Positions 40,663-48,641 of a stretch of 64,000 bases of DNA are shown in pieces. The DNA lies in contig NZ_CP112998.1 in the NCBI RefSeq assembly GCF_026625565.1, positions 2,978,501-3,042,500 on the forward strand, written 5' to 3'. Below the pieces are notes generated by a model. It saw nothing but the letters and a program-made list of their open reading frames with translations. It was not told where the DNA came from and made no database searches. Source of the stretch: Dyadobacter pollutisoli (lineage in GTDB: Bacteria > Bacteroidota > Bacteroidia > Cytophagales > Spirosomataceae). Numbering within the stretch: position 1 is the stretch's first letter; each line of letters opens with the position of its first letter. The translations under genes were made by a program, and so were the position numbers.

Positions 40663-42775
40663 TCACCTGTTCCAAAGTTTGTTCAGGTTTTTTAAATTTA
40701 GGTGGAATGGGCTGTCTGGCAAAGCTTTGCAGATAAAGCACCCAGGCATTTCGCCACCAGATCGCCTCTTTGTGCTGAGTCCGGAGCCTTGCCTCTACGT
40801 CAGCAAAAGTTTCGGGGTTTATATGCGCCTTCACCTGATCCCACTGCTGCTGCATCCACAGAACAGAATCTGCCCCGGCGTATAGCCTGCTGCATACTTC
40901 GTGCCACAATGTTTGCCCGGTGCTCAATTTTTTATCCCATGATACATGATGAAACCAAAGCAGGTAAGGCAATGGGCAGCTATCCGGGTTACTCCATTGC
41001 CGCTGAACTTCGGGCCGGTATTGTGCCAGCGCATTGCTTCCATTGGCAGTCCTGTCGAAGCCCAGGCCTACGGAATCGGCTTTGTGGTAATAAACGGCCG
41101 TCCAGTCGGGGCGGGAACTGCGGTTTTGCCAAGGCTCAGGTGCAAAATGTACACCCGTCCACGGTCGCGAAAGTCCGAGCGGCGTGTTATAATCAACATA
41201 AATGTCCCTGGAATGGAGCATCATGTTCACGATTTGCGTATTCGCTTTTTTGTCTTTGGTTAAAGTCAATGCTACCCATTCACGGGCGATTTGTTCGGAA
41301 GATAGCTGGTGGTCCCAGGTCAGCCTCCCGAAAGCGTACCAGTTCGCCTGCGCCAGCGGATGGCCCGTCCAGTTCCGCACTGACCCGGTATTGGCAACTC
41401 CTGCCATCGCCGTTCTTGCATATCCGTGCAAAGTACCGTCCACAATCCGGGCGACCGTAGATCCTTTCCCATTCACATAAGTATCAGCGTCAAGACATTC
41501 CTTGAAGATCGGGGCTTCGTACACGGCGTGCGTGGCAAATCCCAGATATTCCTGCGTCAGCTGAAATTCCATACCCAGTGGTGTTTTGGGCATATTGCCA
41601 AACAGTGGTGAAAATGGCTCGCGGGGCTGGAAATCAATGGGGCCGTTTTTGACCTGAACGATCACTTTTTCATCGAACTGGCCATCCAATGGTGTAAATT
41701 CCTCATAAGCAGCCTTAAAACGATCTCCTTTTGGATCGGATTTGTAAACAAACGCCCGCCAGATCACCACGCCGTCGTACGGCTTAAATGCGGCTGCGAG
41801 CATGTTCGCCCCGTCGGCATGCGTACGGCCATAGTCCTGCGGGCCGGGCTCGCCTTCGGAATTAGCCTTAACCAAAAACCCACCAAAATCAGGAATGTAT
41901 TGATAGATTTCCTTCACCTTAGCCGCCCACCAAGCCTGTACCTGGGGATTCAACGGGTCGGATGTACCCAGGCCGCCCAATGTTTTGGGTGCAGCAAAAT
42001 AAACCGACAGATATACCTTAATGCCATACGGACGAAATACATTGGCGATCGCGGCCACCTTTTCAATGTACTCGGCAGACATAAACCGTGCGCTTGCATT
42101 TACATTGTTGAGCACCGAGCCATTGATCCCCAACGACGCGTTCGCACGCGCATAGTCCCGGTACCGCGGATCAATCCTCTCCGGCAGTTCGTACCATTTC
42201 CAAAGCGACGAACCCGCGTAGCCGCGCTCAATGGTCCCGTCATGATTATCCCAATGGTTCAGCATCCGGTACCGTACTTTGGGACTGCTTCTTAATGTGA
42301 TGGCACTAAGCGATTGGAGGGTTTGCATATGTCGCAGCAATGCAAAACTGCCATACAATAATCCCACTTCGCTCTCCGAACTGACACGAATGTTTCCCTG
42401 AACGGTTTCAATGCTATACCCTTCCTTGTTGGCAAAATCCTGACTTTTATCGGTTACTAAGGTTAATACAATACCGCCGGATTGGCCTTTGGCCGATAAA
42501 ACCACCGGTACCACTTTGCCAAGTAGACCCGATAATCCTTGCTGTACCTCGTCAGTAGCACTTTTTACCACCGGATTTGCCGACGGTGCTGCAATAAATT
42601 GAGTAAATTTTTGATACTCCTTTTTGACCCCGACATCCGCGATCGGGTCATATTTCAGCCAAAGGCGGTAACCGTCATCGGTTACGGCAAACGCGTCTTT
42701 TTTTATTTGGGCAAAAACACTGCTTTTCAGTAAAAGCAAACCCAGAAACAACAATGCAATTTTGTTACGATTCAT
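40631..42775 (-). CDS. GH67 alpha-glucuronidase
   Basis: 714 residues with a signal peptide (1-22, SSVFAQ). It has the GH67 layout: an N-terminal beta domain (about 25-160), the (beta/alpha)8 barrel (about 165-480; MLNHWDNHDGTIERGYAG) and a helical C-terminal domain. Catalytic candidates match the family spacing: acid Glu307 in KANSEGEPGPQ, and Asp381 (NGPIDFQPREP) plus Glu409 (MEFQLTQEYLG) as the base pair. These enzymes remove 4-O-methyl-glucuronic acid from the non-reducing end of xylo-oligosaccharides. It should act in the periplasm. No xylanase or xylosidase is next to it in this window. Confidence 0.95.
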   Translation of the reverse strand: MNRNKIALLFLGLLLLKSSVFAQIKKDAFAVTDDGYRLWLKYDPIADVGVKKEYQKFTQFIAAPSANPVVKSATDEVQQGLSGLLGKVVPVVLSAKGQSGGIVLTLVTDKSQDFANKEGYSIETVQGNIRVSSESEVGLLYGSFALLRHMQTLQSLSAITLRSSPKVRYRMLNHWDNHDGTIERGYAGSSLWKWYELPERIDPRYRDYARANASLGINGSVLNNVNASARFMSAEYIEKVAAIANVFRPYGIKVYLSVYFAAPKTLGGLGTSDPLNPQVQAWWAAKVKEIYQYIPDFGGFLVKANSEGEPGPQDYGRTHADGANMLAAAFKPYDGVVIWRAFVYKSDPKGDRFKAAYEEFTPLDGQFDEKVIVQVKNGPIDFQPREPFSPLFGNMPKTPLGMEFQLTQEYLGFATHAVYEAPIFKECLDADTYVNGKGSTVARIVDGTLHGYARTAMAGVANTGSVRNWTGHPLAQANWYAFGRLTWDHQLSSEQIAREWVALTLTKDKKANTQIVNMMLHSRDIYVDYNTPLGLSRPWTGVHFAPEPWQNRSSRPDWTAVYYHKADSVGLGFDRTANGSNALAQYRPEVQRQWSNPDSCPLPYLLWFHHVSWDKKLSTGQTLWHEVCSRLYAGADSVLWMQQQWDQVKAHINPETFADVEARLRTQHKEAIWWRNAWVLYLQSFARQPIPPKFKKPEQTLEQVIKSVDVYLLR

Positions 42776-42900
42776 AAATTTGGAGGCCTATCTGTTCAAA
42801 ATCACGTTATGTCAGGCTTTGGCTAGTAAAGATCAGCAACTCAGAAAAATCCCCGTCATTCCCGCATGATTTTCGTTTCTGAAAAAAAATTGGATTAATA

Positions 42901-42953
42901 TGTAGCCATTTAACTTCGCATTTATATATTTGTAGCCAAATAACTTCACATTT
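42901..42953. promoter_or_regulatory. Direct-repeat operator and promoter of the ArsR-type operon
   Basis: Two 23-base direct repeats beginning TGTAGCCA (42901-42923 and 42931-42953) match at 20 of 23 positions with a period of exactly 30 bases. A -7 box TATATTTG (42925-42932; consensus TAnnTTTG) lies between them and runs into the second repeat. The ArsR-type gene starts 17 bases later. The layout fits a repressor binding site that controls its own promoter. Confidence 0.65.
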
Positions 42954-42970
42954 GAAATGATGTTGAAAAA

Positions 42971-43297
42971 ATGAAACTAAGAAGAGACCCATTTCAGGCA
43001 ATAGCAGATCCTACCAGAAGGGCCATTCTGGTACTGCTGGCCGTGCAAACGATGACCGCAGGGGCTATCGCCGACAATTTCAATGTGGCCCGCCCTACCA
43101 TATCCAAGCACATTCAAATTCTGAATGAGTGTGAACTGATCACATCTAATCAGAAGGGCCGCGAGATTTTTTATGAATTGAAGGTTGACAAAATGAAGGA
43201 AATCGATAAATGGCTCACCCAATTCCGAAAGATGTGGGAGGACCGCTATAACCAGCTTGACACTTTAATATCTATTATCCAAACAAAAGAAAAATGA
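42971..43297 (+). CDS. ArsR-family winged-helix repressor
   Basis: 108 residues. The core reads FQAIADPTRRAILVLLAVQ, MTAGAIADNFNVARPTISKHIQIL as the recognition helix-turn-helix, and LITSNQKGREIFYEL as the wing. It lacks the CVC metal-binding motif of arsenic or cadmium sensors, so the signal is not a heavy metal of that kind. In Bacteroidota this subtype normally heads operons with AHSA1/SRPBCC proteins, and here the stop overlaps the next ATG by 4 bases (ATGA). The direct repeats just upstream are the likely operator. Confidence 0.92.
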   Translation: MKLRRDPFQAIADPTRRAILVLLAVQTMTAGAIADNFNVARPTISKHIQILNECELITSNQKGREIFYELKVDKMKEIDKWLTQFRKMWEDRYNQLDTLISIIQTKEK

Positions 43298-43794
43298 AAA
43301 ACAGACTGCATTTCGACTTCGTTGTCGATAAGGAGAAGAACACGATTACTATTCAAAGAGAGTTTGCTGCCAACCGCCAGCTGATCTGGGACTGCCATAC
43401 TAAAAGTGAACTACTCGATCAATGGTTTGCACCTCAACCACTTACGACTAAAACAAAGTTTATGGATTTCCGCGAAGGAGGACATTGGCTTTACGGCATG
43501 GTGGAACCGGATGGGCCAACTTACTGGGGCCGCATGGACTATTTGAAGATCAACCCGATCGAAAGTTACACCGGACTGGACGGCTTTTGTGATGAGAATG
43601 GTGACCTTAACCCTGAACTCCCCCGGGCCGAATGGGATGTTACGTTTCAGGATCAGGTTGAAAATTCGCTTGTACAAACGATCGTCACCTATAAATCCCT
43701 GGAAGACCTGGAAGCAGTGATTCAAATGGGATTGAAAGATGGATTGACGTCGACCATGGAACGGTTAGACGACCTGTTATTAAAATTAGCGTAA
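43294..43794 (+). CDS. SRPBCC (AHSA1/START-like) domain protein
   Basis: 166 residues forming one SRPBCC fold: ITIQREFAANRQLIWDCHTKSELLDQWFAP at the N-terminus, FMDFREGGHWLYGMVEPDG in the middle and the C-terminal helix GLTSTMERLDDLLLKL. The fold makes a deep hydrophobic cavity; members bind or transfer small ligands, but their specific targets are seldom known. Translationally coupled to the ArsR-type regulator, whose signal may be the ligand of this protein. Confidence 0.9.
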   Translation: MKNRLHFDFVVDKEKNTITIQREFAANRQLIWDCHTKSELLDQWFAPQPLTTKTKFMDFREGGHWLYGMVEPDGPTYWGRMDYLKINPIESYTGLDGFCDENGDLNPELPRAEWDVTFQDQVENSLVQTIVTYKSLEDLEAVIQMGLKDGLTSTMERLDDLLLKLA

Positions 43795-43816
43795 CACAAG
43801 AATCAACGAGCAAAAT

Positions 43817-44431
43817 ATGGCACAGTTCAATTCAAAAGTGGACGAATACATTGCAAATTCAGAGGCATTTGCACAACCGATTTTAGGACATTGGCGGCAA
43901 CTCGTCCACGATCATTGCCCGGAAATGGTCGAGGCTATCAAATGGAGCATTCCGCATTTTGACTATAAAGGTGACTTTATGTGTGTGATGGCTTCTTACA
44001 AAAGTCATTGTTCGTTCACTTTTATCAAGGCGGAGTTGATGAGCGATCCGCGGTTAAAGGAAAGTAAAAACCTGAAACCTATTCAAAGATTTTTAGGCAA
44101 AGTCAAAACCATGTCCGACCTGCCACCAGACGAGGAATTTATTGCGTTTATCAAAGAGGCAATGGACCTCAATGAAAAGGGAATAAAGGTGACACCTCCC
44201 GTCAAATCAGATGCGCCCAAAGTGCTTGAACTGCCCGATTACTTTGCAGAAAAGCTCACTGCCAATCCAAGAGCGAAGGAAGTTTTTGACAGCAAGTCGG
44301 ATTCATTCCGCAAAGACTACATCATATGGATCACGGACGCCAAAACCGATGCGACCCGGCAAAAAAGAATGGACGAATCATTGGAATGGATATCCGAAGG
44401 CAAGGGAAGGTTCTGGAAATATGATAAATAG
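43817..44431 (+). CDS. DUF1801 plus YdeI/OmpD-associated (OmdA) domain protein
   Basis: 204 residues with two parts. The N-terminal DUF1801 fold (about 5-115) has YIANSEAFAQPILGHWRQLV and EAIKWSIPHFDYKGDFMCVMASYKSH. The C-terminal YdeI/OmdA-like part (about 140-200) has LPDYFAEKLTANPRAKEVFDS, SFRKDYIIWITDAKT and a Lys/Arg-rich end (KGRFWKYDK). Such two-part proteins are widespread in Bacteroidota and have no established function. It follows the SRPBCC gene by 22 bases and completes the ArsR operon. Confidence 0.88.
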   Translation: MAQFNSKVDEYIANSEAFAQPILGHWRQLVHDHCPEMVEAIKWSIPHFDYKGDFMCVMASYKSHCSFTFIKAELMSDPRLKESKNLKPIQRFLGKVKTMSDLPPDEEFIAFIKEAMDLNEKGIKVTPPVKSDAPKVLELPDYFAEKLTANPRAKEVFDSKSDSFRKDYIIWITDAKTDATRQKRMDESLEWISEGKGRFWKYDK

Positions 44432-44563
44432 CCAAAATTTTCTCCATTCATCCTGATAACTAACCTTTTATCAAAATTCAAAGCGCAACCAGGTACATTG
44501 CGTTGCATAGTACCTTGCATAAAACTATGTTTGAATGTTTTTCACCTAAACATTTAAACAGCT

Positions 44564-44995
44564 ATGAAAAAAAGTACATTAATAGCGGCTTTGCTGCTGG
44601 TAGCGACAATCAGTTTTGGTCAATGCGATCAGGATGTGACACTCACGGCATCAAAAACGACGTATCTCAATGGCTCAGGCGCTGTGGAGCGAGAGGAGGA
44701 TGAACAAAGCATCATTGAAATTAATAAATCGCAGATCACCATTACACCCGGCAATGCCGATCACAAAATGGTGGGAAAGATCGAGTCCACCACCTGTAAT
44801 TGGACAAGCGCCTATCAGGAGGGGAACACGGTTATTAAAGCGGTTTTTGATGGGCCGTCAGGTGCTCAGATGCATGCCACGATGACTACGGAGGGCAAAG
44901 CCGGAAAGATTACTTTCCTGATGGAGATCGTTGAAATGCCCGACAAAAAAATCTTCGTTAATATCGACAGCTTTCAGGAAAGTAAGAAGAATTAA
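44564..44995 (+). CDS. Secreted protein of unknown function
   Basis: 143 residues. The signal peptide ends at about residue 19 (ATISFGQ), leaving a mature protein that starts CDQDV. Mature cysteines occur at about residues 21 and 85. The sequence alternates polar and hydrophobic residues (VTLTASKTTYLNGSG, SQITITPGNADHKMVG, KITFLMEIVEMPDKKIFVNID), as in a small beta-barrel. I do not recognise the family. It is 132 bases after the DUF1801 gene and is followed by a strong terminator, so it may be the end of that operon or a separate unit. Confidence 0.75.
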   Translation: MKKSTLIAALLLVATISFGQCDQDVTLTASKTTYLNGSGAVEREEDEQSIIEINKSQITITPGNADHKMVGKIESTTCNWTSAYQEGNTVIKAVFDGPSGAQMHATMTTEGKAGKITFLMEIVEMPDKKIFVNIDSFQESKKN

Positions 44996-44999
44996 CCTG

Positions 45000-45040
45000 C
45001 ATTACCCAGGGTTAAGTTTTAACCCCGGGTAATGTTTTTT
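45000..45040 (+). terminator. Rho-independent terminator between convergent genes
   Basis: A long stem of CATTACCC-x-GGGTTAA paired with TTAACCC-x-GGGTAATG (45000-45034) with a two- to three-base loop and one internal mismatch is followed by six T residues. It lies four bases after the secreted-protein stop and five bases from the convergent GH95 stop. Confidence 0.85.
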
Positions 45041-47408
45041 ATTTGAAATCCTTTGCAAGAAGCGTTTTGTAGCCGTTCGCAGTGAGCGCGACTTCCATTG
45101 TTTTCCCGCCATATTTCAAAGTCCTTTTCTGGGCTTGCGGCGACGTGATAGACACTGATACGAGCTTGCCATTTTCCCAAACTTCGTCTACGGTCACATT
45201 TCCTCTTGCTTTCAATCCTTTCACTTCGCCTGCTGGCCAGGCATCAGGCAATGCGGGCAACAATTCAATGATGCCGGTCTGAGATTGCACCAGCATTTCG
45301 GCTACACCAGCGGTCGAGCCCATGTTACCGTCCAGCTGAAACGGCGGGTGGGCGCAAAGCAGGTTGGAATAAGAGCCTCCGCCGTCTGCCATATTGGTAC
45401 CCTGGCTATTTACAGGCCTGAGAACGCTGCTTAGCAATTTGTGCGCACGGTTTCCGTCTTGCAAACGTGCCCAAAAGTTAACCTTCCACGCCAGCGACCA
45501 TCCGGTTCCGTCGTCTCCGCGTGCATTGAGGCTGATTTTGGCAGCTTCTGCCTCGGCAGGTGTTTTGGCGATCGAGATTTGCTTTCCCGGGTGTAATGCA
45601 AAAAGGTGTGACACGTGACGATGATGGTTAGTAGAATCATCCACATCTTCCCGCCACTCCTGCAACTGCTTCCATTTTCCGATCTGCAACGGCAGGATTT
45701 TATCCCGAATCTTGGCCGCCTTTTCTGCAAAATCCTTGTCGATACCCAGTACAGCTGCCGCTTCCGCTGTATTGTTGAGAATGTCCCAGGCAATTTCATG
45801 GTCCATCGTTGCCCCGGTGGAAATCCCTCCCTGCTCGGGCGAATACGATGGCGAGGACACCAGATTTCCCTTGCCGTCATCGGCCAGGTAGTCCATCCAG
45901 AAGAGAGACGCTTCCTTCATCACCGGATAGGCCGTATTTTTTAGAAAAACCTTGTCGTTGGTAAATGCATAATGCTCCCACAAATGTTGCGAAAGCCAAG
46001 CCGCGCCTCCCGGAAAGAAACCCCAGGGAAAGTCCCAACCTGGCGACGTGTAACCATAAGCATTGAGCATGGTGTTCACAATCCATCCTTTTGCATTAAA
46101 AAACTCCTTCGCTGCCAGCTTGCCCGGCTCTACAATCGACTTCGTGAAGTCCATTAACGGCAAATGACAGTCCGCCAGGTTTGTAACCTCGGCAGGCCAG
46201 TATAGCATTTGAACATTGATATTGGTATGGTAATCATTCGACCAGGGTGGATTGGTACTATCATTCCATTTGCCCTGAAGGCTCATCGGCATGGTCCCCG
46301 GGCGGGTCGAAGAGATCATCAGGTAGCGGCCGTACTGGAAATACAATTCTTCAAGCCCATTGTCCGCCTGGCCCTGCGAGTAAGCAATTTGGCGTTGATT
46401 AGTCGGCATATTTTTGCTTTGTTCTTTGCCAAGCCGCAGCGATACTCTGTTAAAAAGACTATGGTAGTCTTTCTGCTGCTCGGCATACAATGCTTCAAAA
46501 CGCTTTGCTACCACATTGGCCATGGTAGTGCGGTTGGCCTTTTTATAATCATTGCCTTTATAAGACGGAAATTGCATCACATAATCCGTGGCGATGGTAT
46601 GAACAAGCACCACAGACTTCGCATTGGTTACCGTCAAAATTCCATCTTTGAATTCCGTCTTACCATCCGTATCAATGCGGTAAGTGGTTTCAAATTCCTG
46701 GTGGTTGTCTTTCAGGCTACCTCCGAATGTATACTGGTTTTTCTCAAACTGCTCATATCCTTTATGATGCGGTGTCGTGAACCGGACTGAGTACGTTTCA
46801 GGTGTGGAAGATGTGAACCGGTATACCATTACTTTCGATGGATAGTTGCCAAGAAAAGTTCGTTCAAAATGGCTGCTACCTGCGTCATAGCTTACTTTTC
46901 CTACTGCATCGGCAATGTTCAACTCTCTATGATAGTTCTGAATGGTCCCTTGATGTGATACCTTCACATACAGGTCACCCGCAGTCTGTTGCGCGCCGAA
47001 ATCACTGGACGGGGTGTTCTCTTTTTTCTCATGAATGGCACCGGTAAGCTCTTTGTTGGCTAGTTCGTGCGCCTCTTTCATTTTGCCGGCGGCGAGCAGT
47101 TCGCGCACTTTTGGCAGATACTGGCTGGCTCCTTTTTTGAGCCCGAAATCGTACTCGGCATTTGCATTTTTACCACCGGACCAAAGGCTTCCTTCCGAAA
47201 ATTGCAGCCGTTCTTCATCCACACCGCCAAAAAACATGACACCCACATGTCCATTGCCAATGGGCAATGCCTGGGTCATCCATTCGGTGGCAGGGCTGTC
47301 GTACCATAGTACCAGCGGCGCAGGAACTTTATTGGTCTGGGCTGAGGATCGCCCACAAAGGATAATGAGTAATGTCGTTAAAACTAAGCCGGGGGAAAAG
47401 GACTTCAT
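45039..47408 (-). CDS. GH95 alpha-L-fucosidase (or alpha-L-galactosidase)
   Basis: 789 residues with a signal peptide (1-23, CGRSSAQ). The N-terminal beta super-sandwich starts LVLWYDSPATEWMTQALPIGNGHVGVMFFGGVDEERLQFSEGSLWSGG, the hallmark of the family. In the (alpha/alpha)6 barrel the catalytic pieces are visible: the Asn pair in TNINVQMLYWPAE, the Glu in SPSYSPEQGG and the Asp in FQLDGNMGSTAG. The usual Asn after M in QMNYWP is Leu here. Members remove alpha-1,2-L-fucose or alpha-L-galactose from glycans and xyloglucan. No SORTING domain is present, so it is probably periplasmic. Confidence 0.93.
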   Translation of the reverse strand: MKSFSPGLVLTTLLIILCGRSSAQTNKVPAPLVLWYDSPATEWMTQALPIGNGHVGVMFFGGVDEERLQFSEGSLWSGGKNANAEYDFGLKKGASQYLPKVRELLAAGKMKEAHELANKELTGAIHEKKENTPSSDFGAQQTAGDLYVKVSHQGTIQNYHRELNIADAVGKVSYDAGSSHFERTFLGNYPSKVMVYRFTSSTPETYSVRFTTPHHKGYEQFEKNQYTFGGSLKDNHQEFETTYRIDTDGKTEFKDGILTVTNAKSVVLVHTIATDYVMQFPSYKGNDYKKANRTTMANVVAKRFEALYAEQQKDYHSLFNRVSLRLGKEQSKNMPTNQRQIAYSQGQADNGLEELYFQYGRYLMISSTRPGTMPMSLQGKWNDSTNPPWSNDYHTNINVQMLYWPAEVTNLADCHLPLMDFTKSIVEPGKLAAKEFFNAKGWIVNTMLNAYGYTSPGWDFPWGFFPGGAAWLSQHLWEHYAFTNDKVFLKNTAYPVMKEASLFWMDYLADDGKGNLVSSPSYSPEQGGISTGATMDHEIAWDILNNTAEAAAVLGIDKDFAEKAAKIRDKILPLQIGKWKQLQEWREDVDDSTNHHRHVSHLFALHPGKQISIAKTPAEAEAAKISLNARGDDGTGWSLAWKVNFWARLQDGNRAHKLLSSVLRPVNSQGTNMADGGGSYSNLLCAHPPFQLDGNMGSTAGVAEMLVQSQTGIIELLPALPDAWPAGEVKGLKARGNVTVDEVWENGKLVSVSITSPQAQKRTLKYGGKTMEVALTANGYKTLLAKDFK

Positions 47409-47503
47409 AAATCAGGTTTAAGAAATAAGGATAAAAGTAGATGTGTGTTTTCAATAAAAAAAGAACAGCCTGCTTAAATGACCTCATAGTCAGCCGGACG
47501 ACA

Positions 47504-48370
47504 CTACTTTATTTCGACAACGCCCTCAGAAACAGCGGGAAATTTGCCAAATACCGCCGAATCATGCCCGGGAATGATGAACTTTGGATCGCTCACCAGG
47601 GATTTCATTCGTTGCATCGCCCTAACGTATCCGGCCGGATCCAGCGTACCACCCGGCGAAGCAGGCGCTAAATGTTCCAGACTGTAATAGACCCAAATGT
47701 TGTCCGAGGCGAGGATCACCTTATTCTTGCCCGTATTCACCAGCACATACTGTGAATCAAATGTATGTTTCGACCCTGTATATACGGTTATGCCTGGGAG
47801 TATCTGTTTGTCATCCCCTTCAACCAGGGTCACTTTACCTTTCAGGTTCAGGTCTACAATTTGTTGAACATCACGCTTGGCGAAACCGCCTTTGTTACCA
47901 TCTTTTTGCCAGGCCTTTCCTACAAAATATTCAAAATCGTCTCGCTGCATCCATATCTGGGCATTAGGAAAAAGACCAATGCCACCCATATGGTCCCAAT
48001 GCGGGTGACTTAAAATAATATCTGTGATGTCCTCTGGCTTCACCCCAACTTTTAAAATCGCGGAATCAGGCCTGATGTAACCGGCTAGCTTGAAATCCGC
48101 TGCATCTTTGGTATCACCCAAAAAACCTGCATCCACCAATATTCCTTTCCCATTGCTGCCTTTTATCAGCCAGACCATGAAATCTATCTCGACACTTTCC
48201 GTTTTTGGGCCCCCGTCTGCCCAATCACCAATTGTAAAAGGATAGGTTGAATCGGCGAACTTGATGGCATAAACCTTATAATCAGTGTTTTGAGAATACG
48301 CATTCGTACAGAATAGCATCACTAAAGCGATCAGCATGCATTGTTTTTTCTGTTTGTAAAAGTTAGTCAT
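47504..48370 (-). CDS. Exported metallo-beta-lactamase-fold hydrolase, AHL lactonase-like
   Basis: 288 residues with a signal peptide (about 1-26). The di-metal site is complete: HxHxDH at residues 122-127 (SHPHWDHMGG), a His in YTGSKHTFDSQ, an Asp in VILASDNIW and a His in FIIPGHDSAVF. The sequence around it (VDAGFLGD, GIGLFPNAQIWMQRDDFEYF) is that of the N-acyl-homoserine-lactonase branch. It would open a lactone or a similar ester. Export to the periplasm suggests that the target enters from outside. It stands alone: no quorum-sensing synthase is nearby. Confidence 0.9.
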   Translation of the reverse strand: MTNFYKQKKQCMLIALVMLFCTNAYSQNTDYKVYAIKFADSTYPFTIGDWADGGPKTESVEIDFMVWLIKGSNGKGILVDAGFLGDTKDAADFKLAGYIRPDSAILKVGVKPEDITDIILSHPHWDHMGGIGLFPNAQIWMQRDDFEYFVGKAWQKDGNKGGFAKRDVQQIVDLNLKGKVTLVEGDDKQILPGITVYTGSKHTFDSQYVLVNTGKNKVILASDNIWVYYSLEHLAPASPGGTLDPAGYVRAMQRMKSLVSDPKFIIPGHDSAVFGKFPAVSEGVVEIK

Positions 48371-48641
48371 AACCGGGAATTCTGATGGGTAATTGGGTTC
48401 CCAAGTTAGTAATTTTCTCGTAGCGACAGGTACCTGAACTATTTACCCAACATTTAGAAATAGGGTTAAAATCCACGCTGAGGCAAGCAGCCCGATAAAT
48501 CCATTTCTTTTGAATGATTATTAGCGGAGCGAAAAACGTCCCATTGTTAGAAATTCATAGTATTTTGGAAATTGATAATTAAACCACATTTATCTTTTAG
48601 TTGAAAAATACAACCTTCACTCCTTTACCGGCCCGACGCTT

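Noticed and set aside
42807..43001. Minus-strand reading frame encoding an internally repeated peptide (CEV-WLQ/WLH)
   Set aside because: The repetition is the translation of the 30-base direct repeats in the ArsR promoter; the frame has no homology and overlaps the promoter and start of the real gene.
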